Assembly: GCF_002159335.1 (NCBI RefSeq)
Contig: NZ_NFHP01000001.1
Coordinates: 248,001 to 312,000, forward strand
Source of the DNA: Collinsella sp. An7
Lineage (GTDB): Bacteria > Actinomycetota > Coriobacteriia > Coriobacteriales > Coriobacteriaceae
Reading direction: 5' to 3'
Length of the DNA stretch: 64,000 bases
Of the stretch, positions 17,583 to 24,737 are shown in pieces. The notes beneath the pieces are model-generated. The model worked only from the letters and a program-made list of their open reading frames with translations, searched no databases and was not told where the DNA came from. The first letter of the stretch is position 1; each line of letters opens with the position of its first letter. The position numbers were made by a program, and so were the translations under genes.

Positions 17583-18587
17583 ATGTGCACGGGTATCCGC
17601 TTTAATGGCGCGACCGGCTCGATGTATTTCGGTCGCAATCTCGATTGGACGCAGGGTTACGGTGAGAAGGTGGTGGTTACCCCTGCCGCCGCGACGCCGC
17701 CGACGGCGTTTGAGCGTCCCGACGATCTTGACGCTGCCCACGCCCACACGGTGATCGGCATGGGCATCACGGCTGGGCCCATCCCGCTTTACTTCGACTG
17801 CGGCAACGACGCCGGCCTTGCGGCCGCGGGTCTCAACTTCCCGCAGAGCGCGCGGTACGCCGACCCGTCGACAGTCCCTGCAACGCCCGCGGCTTCGGGC
17901 GATGGCACCTCGACCATCTACGTCGCCGCCTATGAGTTCCCCTTCTGGGTCGCCCGCAACTTTGCCACGCTCGACGAGGTGCGCGCGGCGCTCGCCCGCA
18001 CCGTCGTGGTGGCCAAGCCCGTGTCGCCCCAGCTCCCGGTAGCCAAGCTCCACTGGCTCATCGGCGATGCCACGGGTAGCATCGTGGCAGAGTGCCTCGA
18101 GGACGGCCTGCGCGTGTGGGAGAACGACGTCGATGCGCTCACCAACGAGCCCGACTTTGGCTGGCACCGCACCAACCTGCGCAACTACCTCACCCTGACC
18201 GACGCCGAGCCCAAGGACGCCACGTGGGACCGCGCCAAGCTCGCGCCCTTTGGCACGGGCATGGGCATGCAAGGTATCCCTGGCGATTACAGCGGTCCCG
18301 CGCGCTTCGTGAAGGCCGCCTTTGTCAACAGCCATTACCCGGTGCAGGAGTCCGAGGCCGATAACGTCACGAGGCTCTTCCGCACGCTCGGCTCCGTTGC
18401 CGTGCCGCGCGGCGCGGCGTGCATGCCGGACGGCTCCTCGGAGATCACGCTCTACACGAGTTGCTTCTCCGCCGCGACGTGCACCTACTACCACGCCACC
18501 TACGACGACCCGCAGATTCGCGCCTATCCGCTCGCCGGTTGCGACCTGACGGCTACCGAGCCCTTCGTTGCCCAGGAGGCCGCGTAA
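17583..18587 (+). CDS. bsh: Choloylglycine hydrolase family, probable bile salt hydrolase
   Basis: 334-residue Ntn hydrolase. Cys2 is directly after Met1 (MCTGIRF) and becomes the N-terminal nucleophile. Family residues are present: Arg18 and Asp21 in GRNLDW, Asn85 in LNFPQSA, Asn188 in LTNEP, and the Arg in GIPGDYSGPARF. These match bile salt hydrolases better than penicillin V acylases, especially the NEP/GDYS blocks. It would deconjugate glycine- or taurine-linked bile acids in the cytoplasm. The next gene, 49 bp on, is an MFS transporter, likely co-transcribed. A CCCGGG hairpin lies just upstream of the start. Confidence 0.9.
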   Translation: MCTGIRFNGATGSMYFGRNLDWTQGYGEKVVVTPAAATPPTAFERPDDLDAAHAHTVIGMGITAGPIPLYFDCGNDAGLAAAGLNFPQSARYADPSTVPATPAASGDGTSTIYVAAYEFPFWVARNFATLDEVRAALARTVVVAKPVSPQLPVAKLHWLIGDATGSIVAECLEDGLRVWENDVDALTNEPDFGWHRTNLRNYLTLTDAEPKDATWDRAKLAPFGTGMGMQGIPGDYSGPARFVKAAFVNSHYPVQESEADNVTRLFRTLGSVAVPRGAACMPDGSSEITLYTSCFSAATCTYYHATYDDPQIRAYPLAGCDLTATEPFVAQEAA

Positions 18588-18636
18588 GGGCGAGCCCGCA
18601 TCTCGCACTGCACAGCCTATAGCGGAAAGGACAGCT

Positions 18637-20331
18637 ATGTCACAGGTAGCATCGCAGGCCGCGAAGCCTGCCGGTACCGCTCAATCCGGCAGCGTCGCCG
18701 GGCGGTTCCTCGTTGTTCCCATCATCATCCTCATTTTGGCCCAGATGGGCGCCACGGGCGATAACGGCGCTCTTTCGCTGGCGGCCACGGCGCTTACGAC
18801 CGACCTCGGCGCCACCACGGCGCAGATTCAGCTCGCCAACATGATCTACCCGCTCGTGGGCGGCGCCTTTATGATCGCCGGCGGCCTTGGTGGCACCATC
18901 TTGGGGTGGAAGCGCACCTTCCGCGCCGGCATTCTGCTGTGCGCGTTGGGCGAGGTGGCTGCCGCCCTCGCGCCCACGATGGACATCTTCATCTGGGGCG
19001 CACGCGTGCTCGTGGGCCTCGGGGCGAGTTTTATGATCCCGTCGGTCCTCGGCCTCGTCCCGCTCATCTATCACGGCCCCCATCGTGTCGTCGCCTTTGG
19101 CGCCATTGGCGCGGCGTCCGGGCTTTCGGCGCTGCTGCCGCTTGCGCTCGGCGTCGTCATGGAGGTCGCCGGCATGCACGTAACCTTCCTCGTGCTCGCC
19201 GGGTACTTCGTCGTCGTGTTCGCGCTTTCCTTCGCGCTCCCGGCCATCACGCAGCCCAAGGCCGACACCTCGTTCGATGTGATCGGCGTCGCGCTCTCGG
19301 CATCTGGTCTCTTTATGGTGCTCATTGGCATGTCGAGCATCTCGTCGTGGGGTCTTATCGAGCCGCTCTCCGGGGCTCCCTTCTCCCTCTTCGGCATCTC
19401 GCCCGCCCTGCCGCTCGTCGCACTCGGCCTGGTGGTGCTCGCGGGGCTCATCGCCTACGAGCGCCGGGTCGAGAACGCCGGCAAGACGCCGGTGCTGCCG
19501 AGTGCCTTCCTCACCACGCCGCAGGTGCGCGCCGGTCTGGTCGCCTGCGCCGTCACGTTCTTCTTCATGGGCGCGCAGTCCATCCTCATGGCTCCGTATC
19601 TGCAGCTCGTGTCTAACTGGTCGCCGGTGGCGGTGGGCGCAATCTCCATCGTGACGGGCGTGCCCACATTTGCCCTCTCTCTGGGCATCCCCAAGCTCAT
19701 GCCGCATGCGCATCCGCGCCGCGTGATCCAGACCGGGTACGTGATCATGGCCGCTGCGCTTGGCGTCATGGCGCTCTCCGTTACCTCCGGCGGTTCAAAT
19801 GCCCCGCTCGTCTACCTAGGTGCGTTCCTCGCCGGCGTTGGCGCCGGAACCGTCTCATCCCATGCGAGCAACGTCGTCGCGGCGGCTCTGCCCGAGCGCG
19901 AGGCGGCGCAGTCGGGCGGCATCCAGAGCACCATGCGCAACGTGGGCCAGGCGCTTGGCGTCGCACTTCTCGGCGCGGTCCTGCTCTTTGGGATCACGGG
20001 GTCGGTGCGTAGCGGTGCTGCCGCGAGCGGCGATATCTCGGAGCATGCGCAGGAGCAGCTCTCCCAGATCAACATCAACCTGGGCAGCAGCGCAACCTTT
20101 GAGAAGCAGATCGCCGGGCTTGACGTTACCGATACCGAGCGTGCCGAGCTGGTAAAGATCGAGGCCAAGTCTCGCTACGACTCGGTGCGGGTTGCCTATG
20201 CAGTGGGCGCCGTGATCGTGCTCGCGGCCCTCGCCACTACGCCCGCCATCGGCAGGAGCGGTACCGCCGGGGCCAAGGGTCCGGCCGCCGCAAAGGCCCA
20301 ACCTGCCGCCAAGGGTCGGCCCGCCAAGTAA
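18637..20331 (+). CDS. MFS transporter, DHA2 (14-helix) type, paired with bsh
   Basis: 564 residues with about 14 membrane helices, a DHA2-like layout and an Ala/Lys/Pro-rich cytoplasmic tail. Motif C-like GGLGGTILGWKRTFRAG and the domain around ESTMRNVGQALG-type sequence (here QSTMRNVGQALG) support the family. The start at 18637 follows AAAGGA. The tight spacing to the bile salt hydrolase gene suggests transport of bile acids or released amino acids, but this is context only. A strong bidirectional hairpin follows. Confidence 0.85.
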   Translation: MSQVASQAAKPAGTAQSGSVAGRFLVVPIIILILAQMGATGDNGALSLAATALTTDLGATTAQIQLANMIYPLVGGAFMIAGGLGGTILGWKRTFRAGILLCALGEVAAALAPTMDIFIWGARVLVGLGASFMIPSVLGLVPLIYHGPHRVVAFGAIGAASGLSALLPLALGVVMEVAGMHVTFLVLAGYFVVVFALSFALPAITQPKADTSFDVIGVALSASGLFMVLIGMSSISSWGLIEPLSGAPFSLFGISPALPLVALGLVVLAGLIAYERRVENAGKTPVLPSAFLTTPQVRAGLVACAVTFFFMGAQSILMAPYLQLVSNWSPVAVGAISIVTGVPTFALSLGIPKLMPHAHPRRVIQTGYVIMAAALGVMALSVTSGGSNAPLVYLGAFLAGVGAGTVSSHASNVVAAALPEREAAQSGGIQSTMRNVGQALGVALLGAVLLFGITGSVRSGAAASGDISEHAQEQLSQININLGSSATFEKQIAGLDVTDTERAELVKIEAKSRYDSVRVAYAVGAVIVLAALATTPAIGRSGTAGAKGPAAAKAQPAAKGRPAK

Positions 20332-20348
20332 GATCCCCCTTTCCAGCC

Positions 20349-20386
20349 GAAAGCCGGCGGTACCTGTACGGGTGCCGCCGGCTTTC
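20349..20386. terminator. Bidirectional hairpin between convergent genes
   Basis: GAAAGCCGGCGG pairs with CCGCCGGCTTTC around a short loop, giving a 12-bp perfect outer stem. It lies between the stop codons of the MFS gene (+) and the ferredoxin gene (-) and can serve both strands; the A/T ends give a modest U tract each way. Confidence 0.7.
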
Positions 20387-20408
20387 GTGTACCGCGGGGC
20401 CGGGTTGG

Positions 20409-21071
20409 CTAGATCTTCTCGAGGCTGCTACCGCGCGCTCCGCAGACGGGGCAGACCGGCTCCTCGCCCTCGGGGACCTCAAAGACCGCGCCGCACATGA
20501 GGCAGCGGTAGGTTGCAGTCGCACCGGCGGGGATGGGGGAGGGGTCGTTGTCGCCGCCCTCCGCCGCCTGGCCCTCGTTCATGGGGATGCGCTCCAGCAG
20601 CTGACGTGCTACCTCGTGTGGTGCGTCAGCCGATAGCGACTGCGTGGCTAGCGCGTCGAGTAACGCACGGGCGTTTGCGCTCTGGGGGAGCATATAGCCC
20701 GCCTCCCGCATGATGTCCTCGTTTACCAGGCGCGCGGCGCGCGCCACCGCGGCGGCGAGCCGTCCGAGCGCCTCGTCCTCGGCATGCGCGCTCAGGCGCT
20801 GGGCGGCAAGCTCTTCCTGCGCCTTGCGCTCGGCAAGTTCGTCGGAACGGGCGAGCACGGCGCTCGTCTTGGGTTGCTGCGGCGGAAGGTCGAGCGGCAT
20901 CATCGAGATGGCCCCGCTGGGGCACGCATCGGCGCACGCCCCGCAGCCAAGGCATTTCTCAGTGTCGATGATGCTGTTCTCGGTGTCGGTCGCCCCCGTC
21001 GGACACACGTAGAGGCAGAGGCAGTCTTTGGTGCACAGGCGGAGATTCCGTACGGCTACACGTGTCTTCAT
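20409..21071 (-). CDS. Ferredoxin with C-terminal rubredoxin-like zinc ribbon
   Basis: 220 residues. The N-terminal half has two 4Fe-4S-like Cys groups: [15 protein letters not shown] and [17 protein letters not shown] charged helical linker (about 75-170) follows, and the C-terminus has [12 protein letters not shown] with CPVCGARG, a rubredoxin-like knuckle. It is translationally coupled (ATGA overlap at 21068-21071) to the rubrerythrin-like gene, so the pair probably forms an electron-transfer or peroxide-defence unit. Confidence 0.85.
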   Translation of the reverse strand: MKTRVAVRNLRLCTKDCLCLYVCPTGATDTENSIIDTEKCLGCGACADACPSGAISMMPLDLPPQQPKTSAVLARSDELAERKAQEELAAQRLSAHAEDEALGRLAAAVARAARLVNEDIMREAGYMLPQSANARALLDALATQSLSADAPHEVARQLLERIPMNEGQAAEGGDNDPSPIPAGATATYRCLMCGAVFEVPEGEEPVCPVCGARGSSLEKI

Positions 21072-21844
21072 GCGTCTACCCTCCCGGTGATCTCGTCAAA
21101 CTTCCAGCTAGGAACCTTGCAAACCGGGCAGAGCTCAGGCGGTCGTTCGCCCACGAAGGTAAAGCCACAAACCGAGCAGACCCAGATGCGCGTGCCCGCG
21201 AGCATGGCGGGCCCTTCGCGCCGGTATCGCTCCACGAGCGAGGCAAGCGCGCTGGTCACCTTCTCGCCCCAGGTGCAAATGCGCAGGGTCCCGCGGTCTC
21301 CCGCTTCGGTCGCGGCGGCGCGGAGGGCGGGATAAGCTTGGGCGAGGTCCCCAGCAAGGAGCTCGGCGAGGTTGGCGAGCGCGTCGGCGCCGGTGGATTC
21401 CGTGGGGCTACTCTCGGCTGCGGAGCCGTCGGCCGATCCTTCGGTGCTCGCGTTAGCCTTTTTGGCCTGAGCTCCCCAGTAGTCGGCAAGCTCGCGGTAG
21501 AGCGCGGCCTCCTCCTCGTGGTACTGCTTCTCGCAACCACGGGCGAGGTTGGAGCAGATGGCGGAAATGACACCGGGGGAGAGCTCGCGGAGCTCGCCCG
21601 ACGCCTGGGGGACGGGGTAGGTAGCCTCGGGATTGCCGTCGGATGGGGTGCCGGCGGAGGGTGGCGCGCCGTCCCCGGTGTTGGTGGTCGTGGCTGCGTC
21701 CCCGTCTGCGCCCCGCTCGGGCTCGAACATCGACTTTGCCGCGCCGCAGAGCGGACAGGTCCACGTCTCTGGCAGGTCGCGGAAGGGCGTCCCCTCCTTC
21801 TCTTCGTCGTAGACGTAGCCGCAGATGCTGCAAACGTATCGCAT
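21068..21844 (-). CDS. Rubrerythrin-like protein with rubredoxin domains at both ends
   Basis: 258 residues. An N-terminal rubredoxin ([18 protein letters not shown] and CPLCGAAK) is followed by a low-complexity acidic linker. The central helical region contains [20 protein letters not shown], reminiscent of the diiron-binding helices of rubrerythrin. A C-terminal rubredoxin-like knuckle ([12 protein letters not shown] with CPVCK) completes it. The start at 21844 has AGAGGGG upstream. Likely an oxygen or peroxide defence protein; whether the diiron site is complete is uncertain. Confidence 0.75.
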   Translation of the reverse strand: MRYVCSICGYVYDEEKEGTPFRDLPETWTCPLCGAAKSMFEPERGADGDAATTTNTGDGAPPSAGTPSDGNPEATYPVPQASGELRELSPGVISAICSNLARGCEKQYHEEEAALYRELADYWGAQAKKANASTEGSADGSAAESSPTESTGADALANLAELLAGDLAQAYPALRAAATEAGDRGTLRICTWGEKVTSALASLVERYRREGPAMLAGTRIWVCSVCGFTFVGERPPELCPVCKVPSWKFDEITGRVDA

Positions 21845-22367
21845 GGCGTCCCCTCTCTCGTGGCCCGGCATGGGTCTGGCGCAGCGGGGCGCGCAGCGCA
21901 AAAAAACAACGTGGCGCGCATGCGATGAGCTGCGCCTTTTCTTAATCTCACCAGCTCAGGAGATATGCGTCAAGCAATCTGGCGCGGAGCGGTGGCCTTG
22001 GCTCGGTAGCCGGTTGGCGCGGAGTGGGGAACGCCGTGGCAGGGCTGGTGCCGCGGCTATGGGTGCCTTCCTGTTCTGTCCCTCGGCCACCTGCGTCTGT
22101 CCCGTTCTTTTGCCCCCCCCTGCCCTCCGCACATCTGGTGCAAAAAGGACCATGATGGGGCAGAATCCGGCTCTATCATGGACCTATTTGCATCAAATGT
22201 GGGGAGGCTCCGCGCCCAAGCGGTACCGGCCGGCCCGTCTGCCCCATGGGGTTCTCGCGGTCGCGCCAGTCAATCGCGCCGCCGCAGGCCTGCGCTGCGG
22301 CAAAAGGCCGTATCATGACGGGCAGCGTATCGGGCGGCGCCGTCCGCCCCGGCAGAGGGAGCCCCGC
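21845..22367. other. 523-bp intergenic region with a large hairpin
   Basis: The region lies between divergently oriented genes and contains the 72-nt hairpin at 22130-22201, a C8 run near 22113 and no convincing reading frame. Promoters for both neighbours should lie here, but no clear -35/-10 pair stood out. Confidence 0.5.
22130..22201. repeat. Family-A hairpin element, copy 1
   Basis: About 32-nt arms: CACATCTGGTGCAAAAAGG with CCATGATGGGGC, and their complement ending TTTGCATCAAATGTG, pair with about 7 mismatches around AGAATCC. The outer arm and the loop frame GATGGG...CGG...CTATC-TGG recur at 62638-62710. Confidence 0.7.
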
Positions 22368-22709
22368 ATGAACATCCAGATCTTTGGTACCAAGAAGAGT
22401 TTTGACACCAAGAAGGCCCAGCGCTACTTCAAAGAGCGCCGCATCTCCTTTCAGTTCATCGACCTCAAAGAGAAGGGCATGAGCAAAGGCGAGCTCCAGA
22501 GCGTGCTGCGCGCGGTGGGCGGCATCGACGCGGCGGTGGACCCCAAGGCCAAGGACCAGGACACCGTGGCGCTCATCATGCACCTCACCGAGAGCCAGAA
22601 GTTTGACAAGCTGCTCGAGAACCAGCAGGTTCTGCGCGAGCCCATCGTGCGAAACGGCCAACGGGCAACGGTGGGTTACGAGCCCGAGGTCTGGAAGGGC
22701 TGGGAGTAG
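22368..22709 (+). CDS. ArsC/Spx-family thioredoxin-fold protein
   Basis: 113 residues of the ArsC family: MNIQIFGTKKSFDTKKAQRY, FIDLKEKGMSKGEL and LREPIVRNG. The usual active-site Cys (C-x5-R near residue 11) is absent: the sequence here is GTKKSFDTKK. It is therefore not a standard arsenate reductase and may be a Spx/YffB-like protein. A truncated paralogue sits beside the IS at 10426. GGGAG lies upstream of the ATG. Confidence 0.8.
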   Translation: MNIQIFGTKKSFDTKKAQRYFKERRISFQFIDLKEKGMSKGELQSVLRAVGGIDAAVDPKAKDQDTVALIMHLTESQKFDKLLENQQVLREPIVRNGQRATVGYEPEVWKGWE

Positions 22710-22843
22710 GGGGGTCCTTTGCGATCCGTCGGCGGCCTTTGGCGCCGCCCGTTGCACGGGGTTGTGTACGGCACCGCGCAGAGCGCCGGGCGCCTCGGCG
22801 GCCTTGGCTATACTTTGGATGACGATAGACGAGAGGAAGCGAT

Positions 22844-23713
22844 ATGCAGCAGAAGCGGCAGGGCCATGAGGGCGACCGGCGTAGGAGCAAGCAAGGCTCC
22901 TCGCAGCGCCCCGCACGCCAGCAGCGGGATGGGGTGCGCCCGCAGCGTACCGGCTGTCCCGAGCGGCGGCCGAGCGCCCCGCGCCCCGCGGCGGACTGCA
23001 TCGAGGGCCGCCGCGCTGCGGCCGAGGCGCTCCGCACGGGCTTTCCCGTTAAGCGGGCGCTCGTGGCGGAGGGCGCGCCCGATGCCACCCTTGCCCAGCT
23101 CGTAGATGCTGTTCAGGCGGCGGGCATCCCCGTCTGCCATGTGCCGCGCGCCGAGCTCGACGCGCGCTCGAGCCATGGCAGCCACCAGGGCATCATGCTC
23201 GAGGTCGGCGCCTTTCCCTATACGGACCTCACCGATGTTTTCGCCCGCGCGGGCGAGGGCCCTGCCCTCGTGGTGGTGCTCGACCACGTAACCGACGCCG
23301 GCAACTTTGGTGCCATCGTGCGCTCGGCCGAGGTTGTGGGCGCGGCGGGTGTGGTCATTGCCAACAAGCGCGCCGCCGAGGTCAACGTCGGCGCCTACAA
23401 GACGTCGGCCGGCGCCGTCATGCACCTGCCGATCGCCCGCGTGCCCAACATCGCTCGCGCTCTCGAGGAGCTCAAGCGCGCCGGCTTTTGGGTGATCGGG
23501 GCGAGCGAGCACGCCGAGGGCACGTGCTGGGAAACGCCGCTCACGGGGCGCATCGCCCTCGTGATGGGCTCGGAGGGCGAGGGGATCAGCCGCTTGGTGC
23601 TCGATACCTGCGACGACCTCACTCGCCTGCCGCAGCGCGGGCAGACCGAGAGCCTCAACGTGGCGCAGGCGGCCACGGCACTCTGCTACGAGTGGCTGCG
23701 CTGCAACCAATAA
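22844..23713 (+). CDS. rlmB: TrmH-family 23S rRNA 2'-O-methyltransferase (RlmB type)
   Basis: 289 residues. A basic low-complexity N-terminus (1-45) precedes a SpoU substrate-binding domain and a SPOUT methyltransferase. The SPOUT motifs are DHVTDAGNFGAIVRSAE, ALVMGSEGEGIS and SLNVAQAATALCYE, the three family signatures that build the trefoil-knot AdoMet site. RlmB methylates G2251 in 23S rRNA. The start follows AGAGGA. It lies 104 bp upstream of the NYN-domain gene. Confidence 0.9.
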   Translation: MQQKRQGHEGDRRRSKQGSSQRPARQQRDGVRPQRTGCPERRPSAPRPAADCIEGRRAAAEALRTGFPVKRALVAEGAPDATLAQLVDAVQAAGIPVCHVPRAELDARSSHGSHQGIMLEVGAFPYTDLTDVFARAGEGPALVVVLDHVTDAGNFGAIVRSAEVVGAAGVVIANKRAAEVNVGAYKTSAGAVMHLPIARVPNIARALEELKRAGFWVIGASEHAEGTCWETPLTGRIALVMGSEGEGISRLVLDTCDDLTRLPQRGQTESLNVAQAATALCYEWLRCNQ

Positions 23714-23817
23714 GAGGAACGGGTGCGGTGTTGGTTCGTCCTGCCGCCGGGCGGCTGCATTGTCCACCCGGTGCCAAGGTGGGTCGCCCGCGCCCGGTCG
23801 GCACGTAAAGGGGGAGT

Positions 23818-24504
23818 ATGAGCAAGAAGGGTCGCGCAAAGGTCAAGGTCAAGCGGTTTGGCGAGGGGTCGGCCAAGCCGATCGTCTCGGCGAGCACCTT
23901 TGGGGTGGGTAACGCCTTCAGCGCTGCGTTTGGCGAGCCTGCGAATCCGCCGCGCGGCACCAACCGCGCTGGCCAGCGCGAGCTGCTGGTGGTGGACGGT
24001 TACAACATCATCCACGCAACGCCGCGTTACGAGCATCTCATCTTTGACCACTCGGACGACCCGTACTCCAACGACGTGTACGACCGCGCCCGTACGGCGC
24101 TCATCGCCGATGTGGCGGCGTTTGCGCAGGGTCGCTACGAGGCGGTGATCGTCTTTGACGGGGCGGGCAACGTCTCGGCCGACCGGCCCAACCTGCCTCA
24201 GGCGGGTGTACGGATCGAGTTTTCGCCCACAGGTGTCTCGGCCGACACGGTGGTGCAGCGCCTGTGCACCGAGGCGCGTGAGGCGGGCCGGGCTTGCTCG
24301 GTGGTAACAAGTGATGGCACCATCCAGGCAACGGTGATGGGCAAGGGCGTGACGCGCATCTCGGCGCGCATGCTCGTGGAGGAGATCCGGCAGATTGATG
24401 CCGACGTGGCGGAGGTCGAGGCCGCACCCGATATCAAGCTCACGCTCGGCAGCCGCCTCTCGCCTGAGGCGCTTGCCAAGCTGCAATCTCTCCGCGGCCG
24501 GTAA
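23818..24504 (+). CDS. NYN-domain (YacP/Rae1-like) ribonuclease
   Basis: 228 residues. After a basic, low-complexity N-terminus, the NYN/PIN-like core shows LLVVDGYNIIHA, VIVFDGAGN and SADTVVQRL, plus VVTSDG, the acidic residues that bind metal. YacP/Rae1 of B. subtilis is a ribosome-associated mRNA endonuclease encoded beside rlmB. The same pairing here supports the call. Confidence 0.85.
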   Translation: MSKKGRAKVKVKRFGEGSAKPIVSASTFGVGNAFSAAFGEPANPPRGTNRAGQRELLVVDGYNIIHATPRYEHLIFDHSDDPYSNDVYDRARTALIADVAAFAQGRYEAVIVFDGAGNVSADRPNLPQAGVRIEFSPTGVSADTVVQRLCTEAREAGRACSVVTSDGTIQATVMGKGVTRISARMLVEEIRQIDADVAEVEAAPDIKLTLGSRLSPEALAKLQSLRGR

Positions 24505-24573
24505 GGGGCATGCGCGGTATGCGGGATGGCGTCCCGTCGCGCGGCAAGTTGTGATACCCTTGCATCTCACATC

Positions 24574-24648
24574 GCCGGTGTGGCTCAACGGTAGAGCAAG
24601 TGATTTGTAATCACTGGGTTGCGGGTTCGATTCCTGTCACCGGCTCCA
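24574..24648 (+). tRNA. tRNA-Thr (UGU)
   Basis: Cloverleaf with acceptor GCCGGTG/CACCGGC, anticodon stem AGTGA/TCACT with loop TTTGTAA (anticodon TGT), T-arm GGGTTCGATTCC and an encoded CCA. Confidence 0.97.
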
Positions 24649-24658
24649 TTAGATTGGC

Positions 24659-24690
24659 AAGCCCGGTACCCTCGCGGTTCCGGGCTTTTT
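24659..24690 (+). terminator. Rho-independent terminator after tRNA-Thr
   Basis: AAGCCCGG/CCGGGCTT stem with ACC/GGT inner pairs, followed by five T residues. Confidence 0.85.
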
Positions 24691-24737
24691 GTAAGCGAAA
24701 GCCAAGAATCGAACCCGCAAGGGCGCGGAGCTGACAC

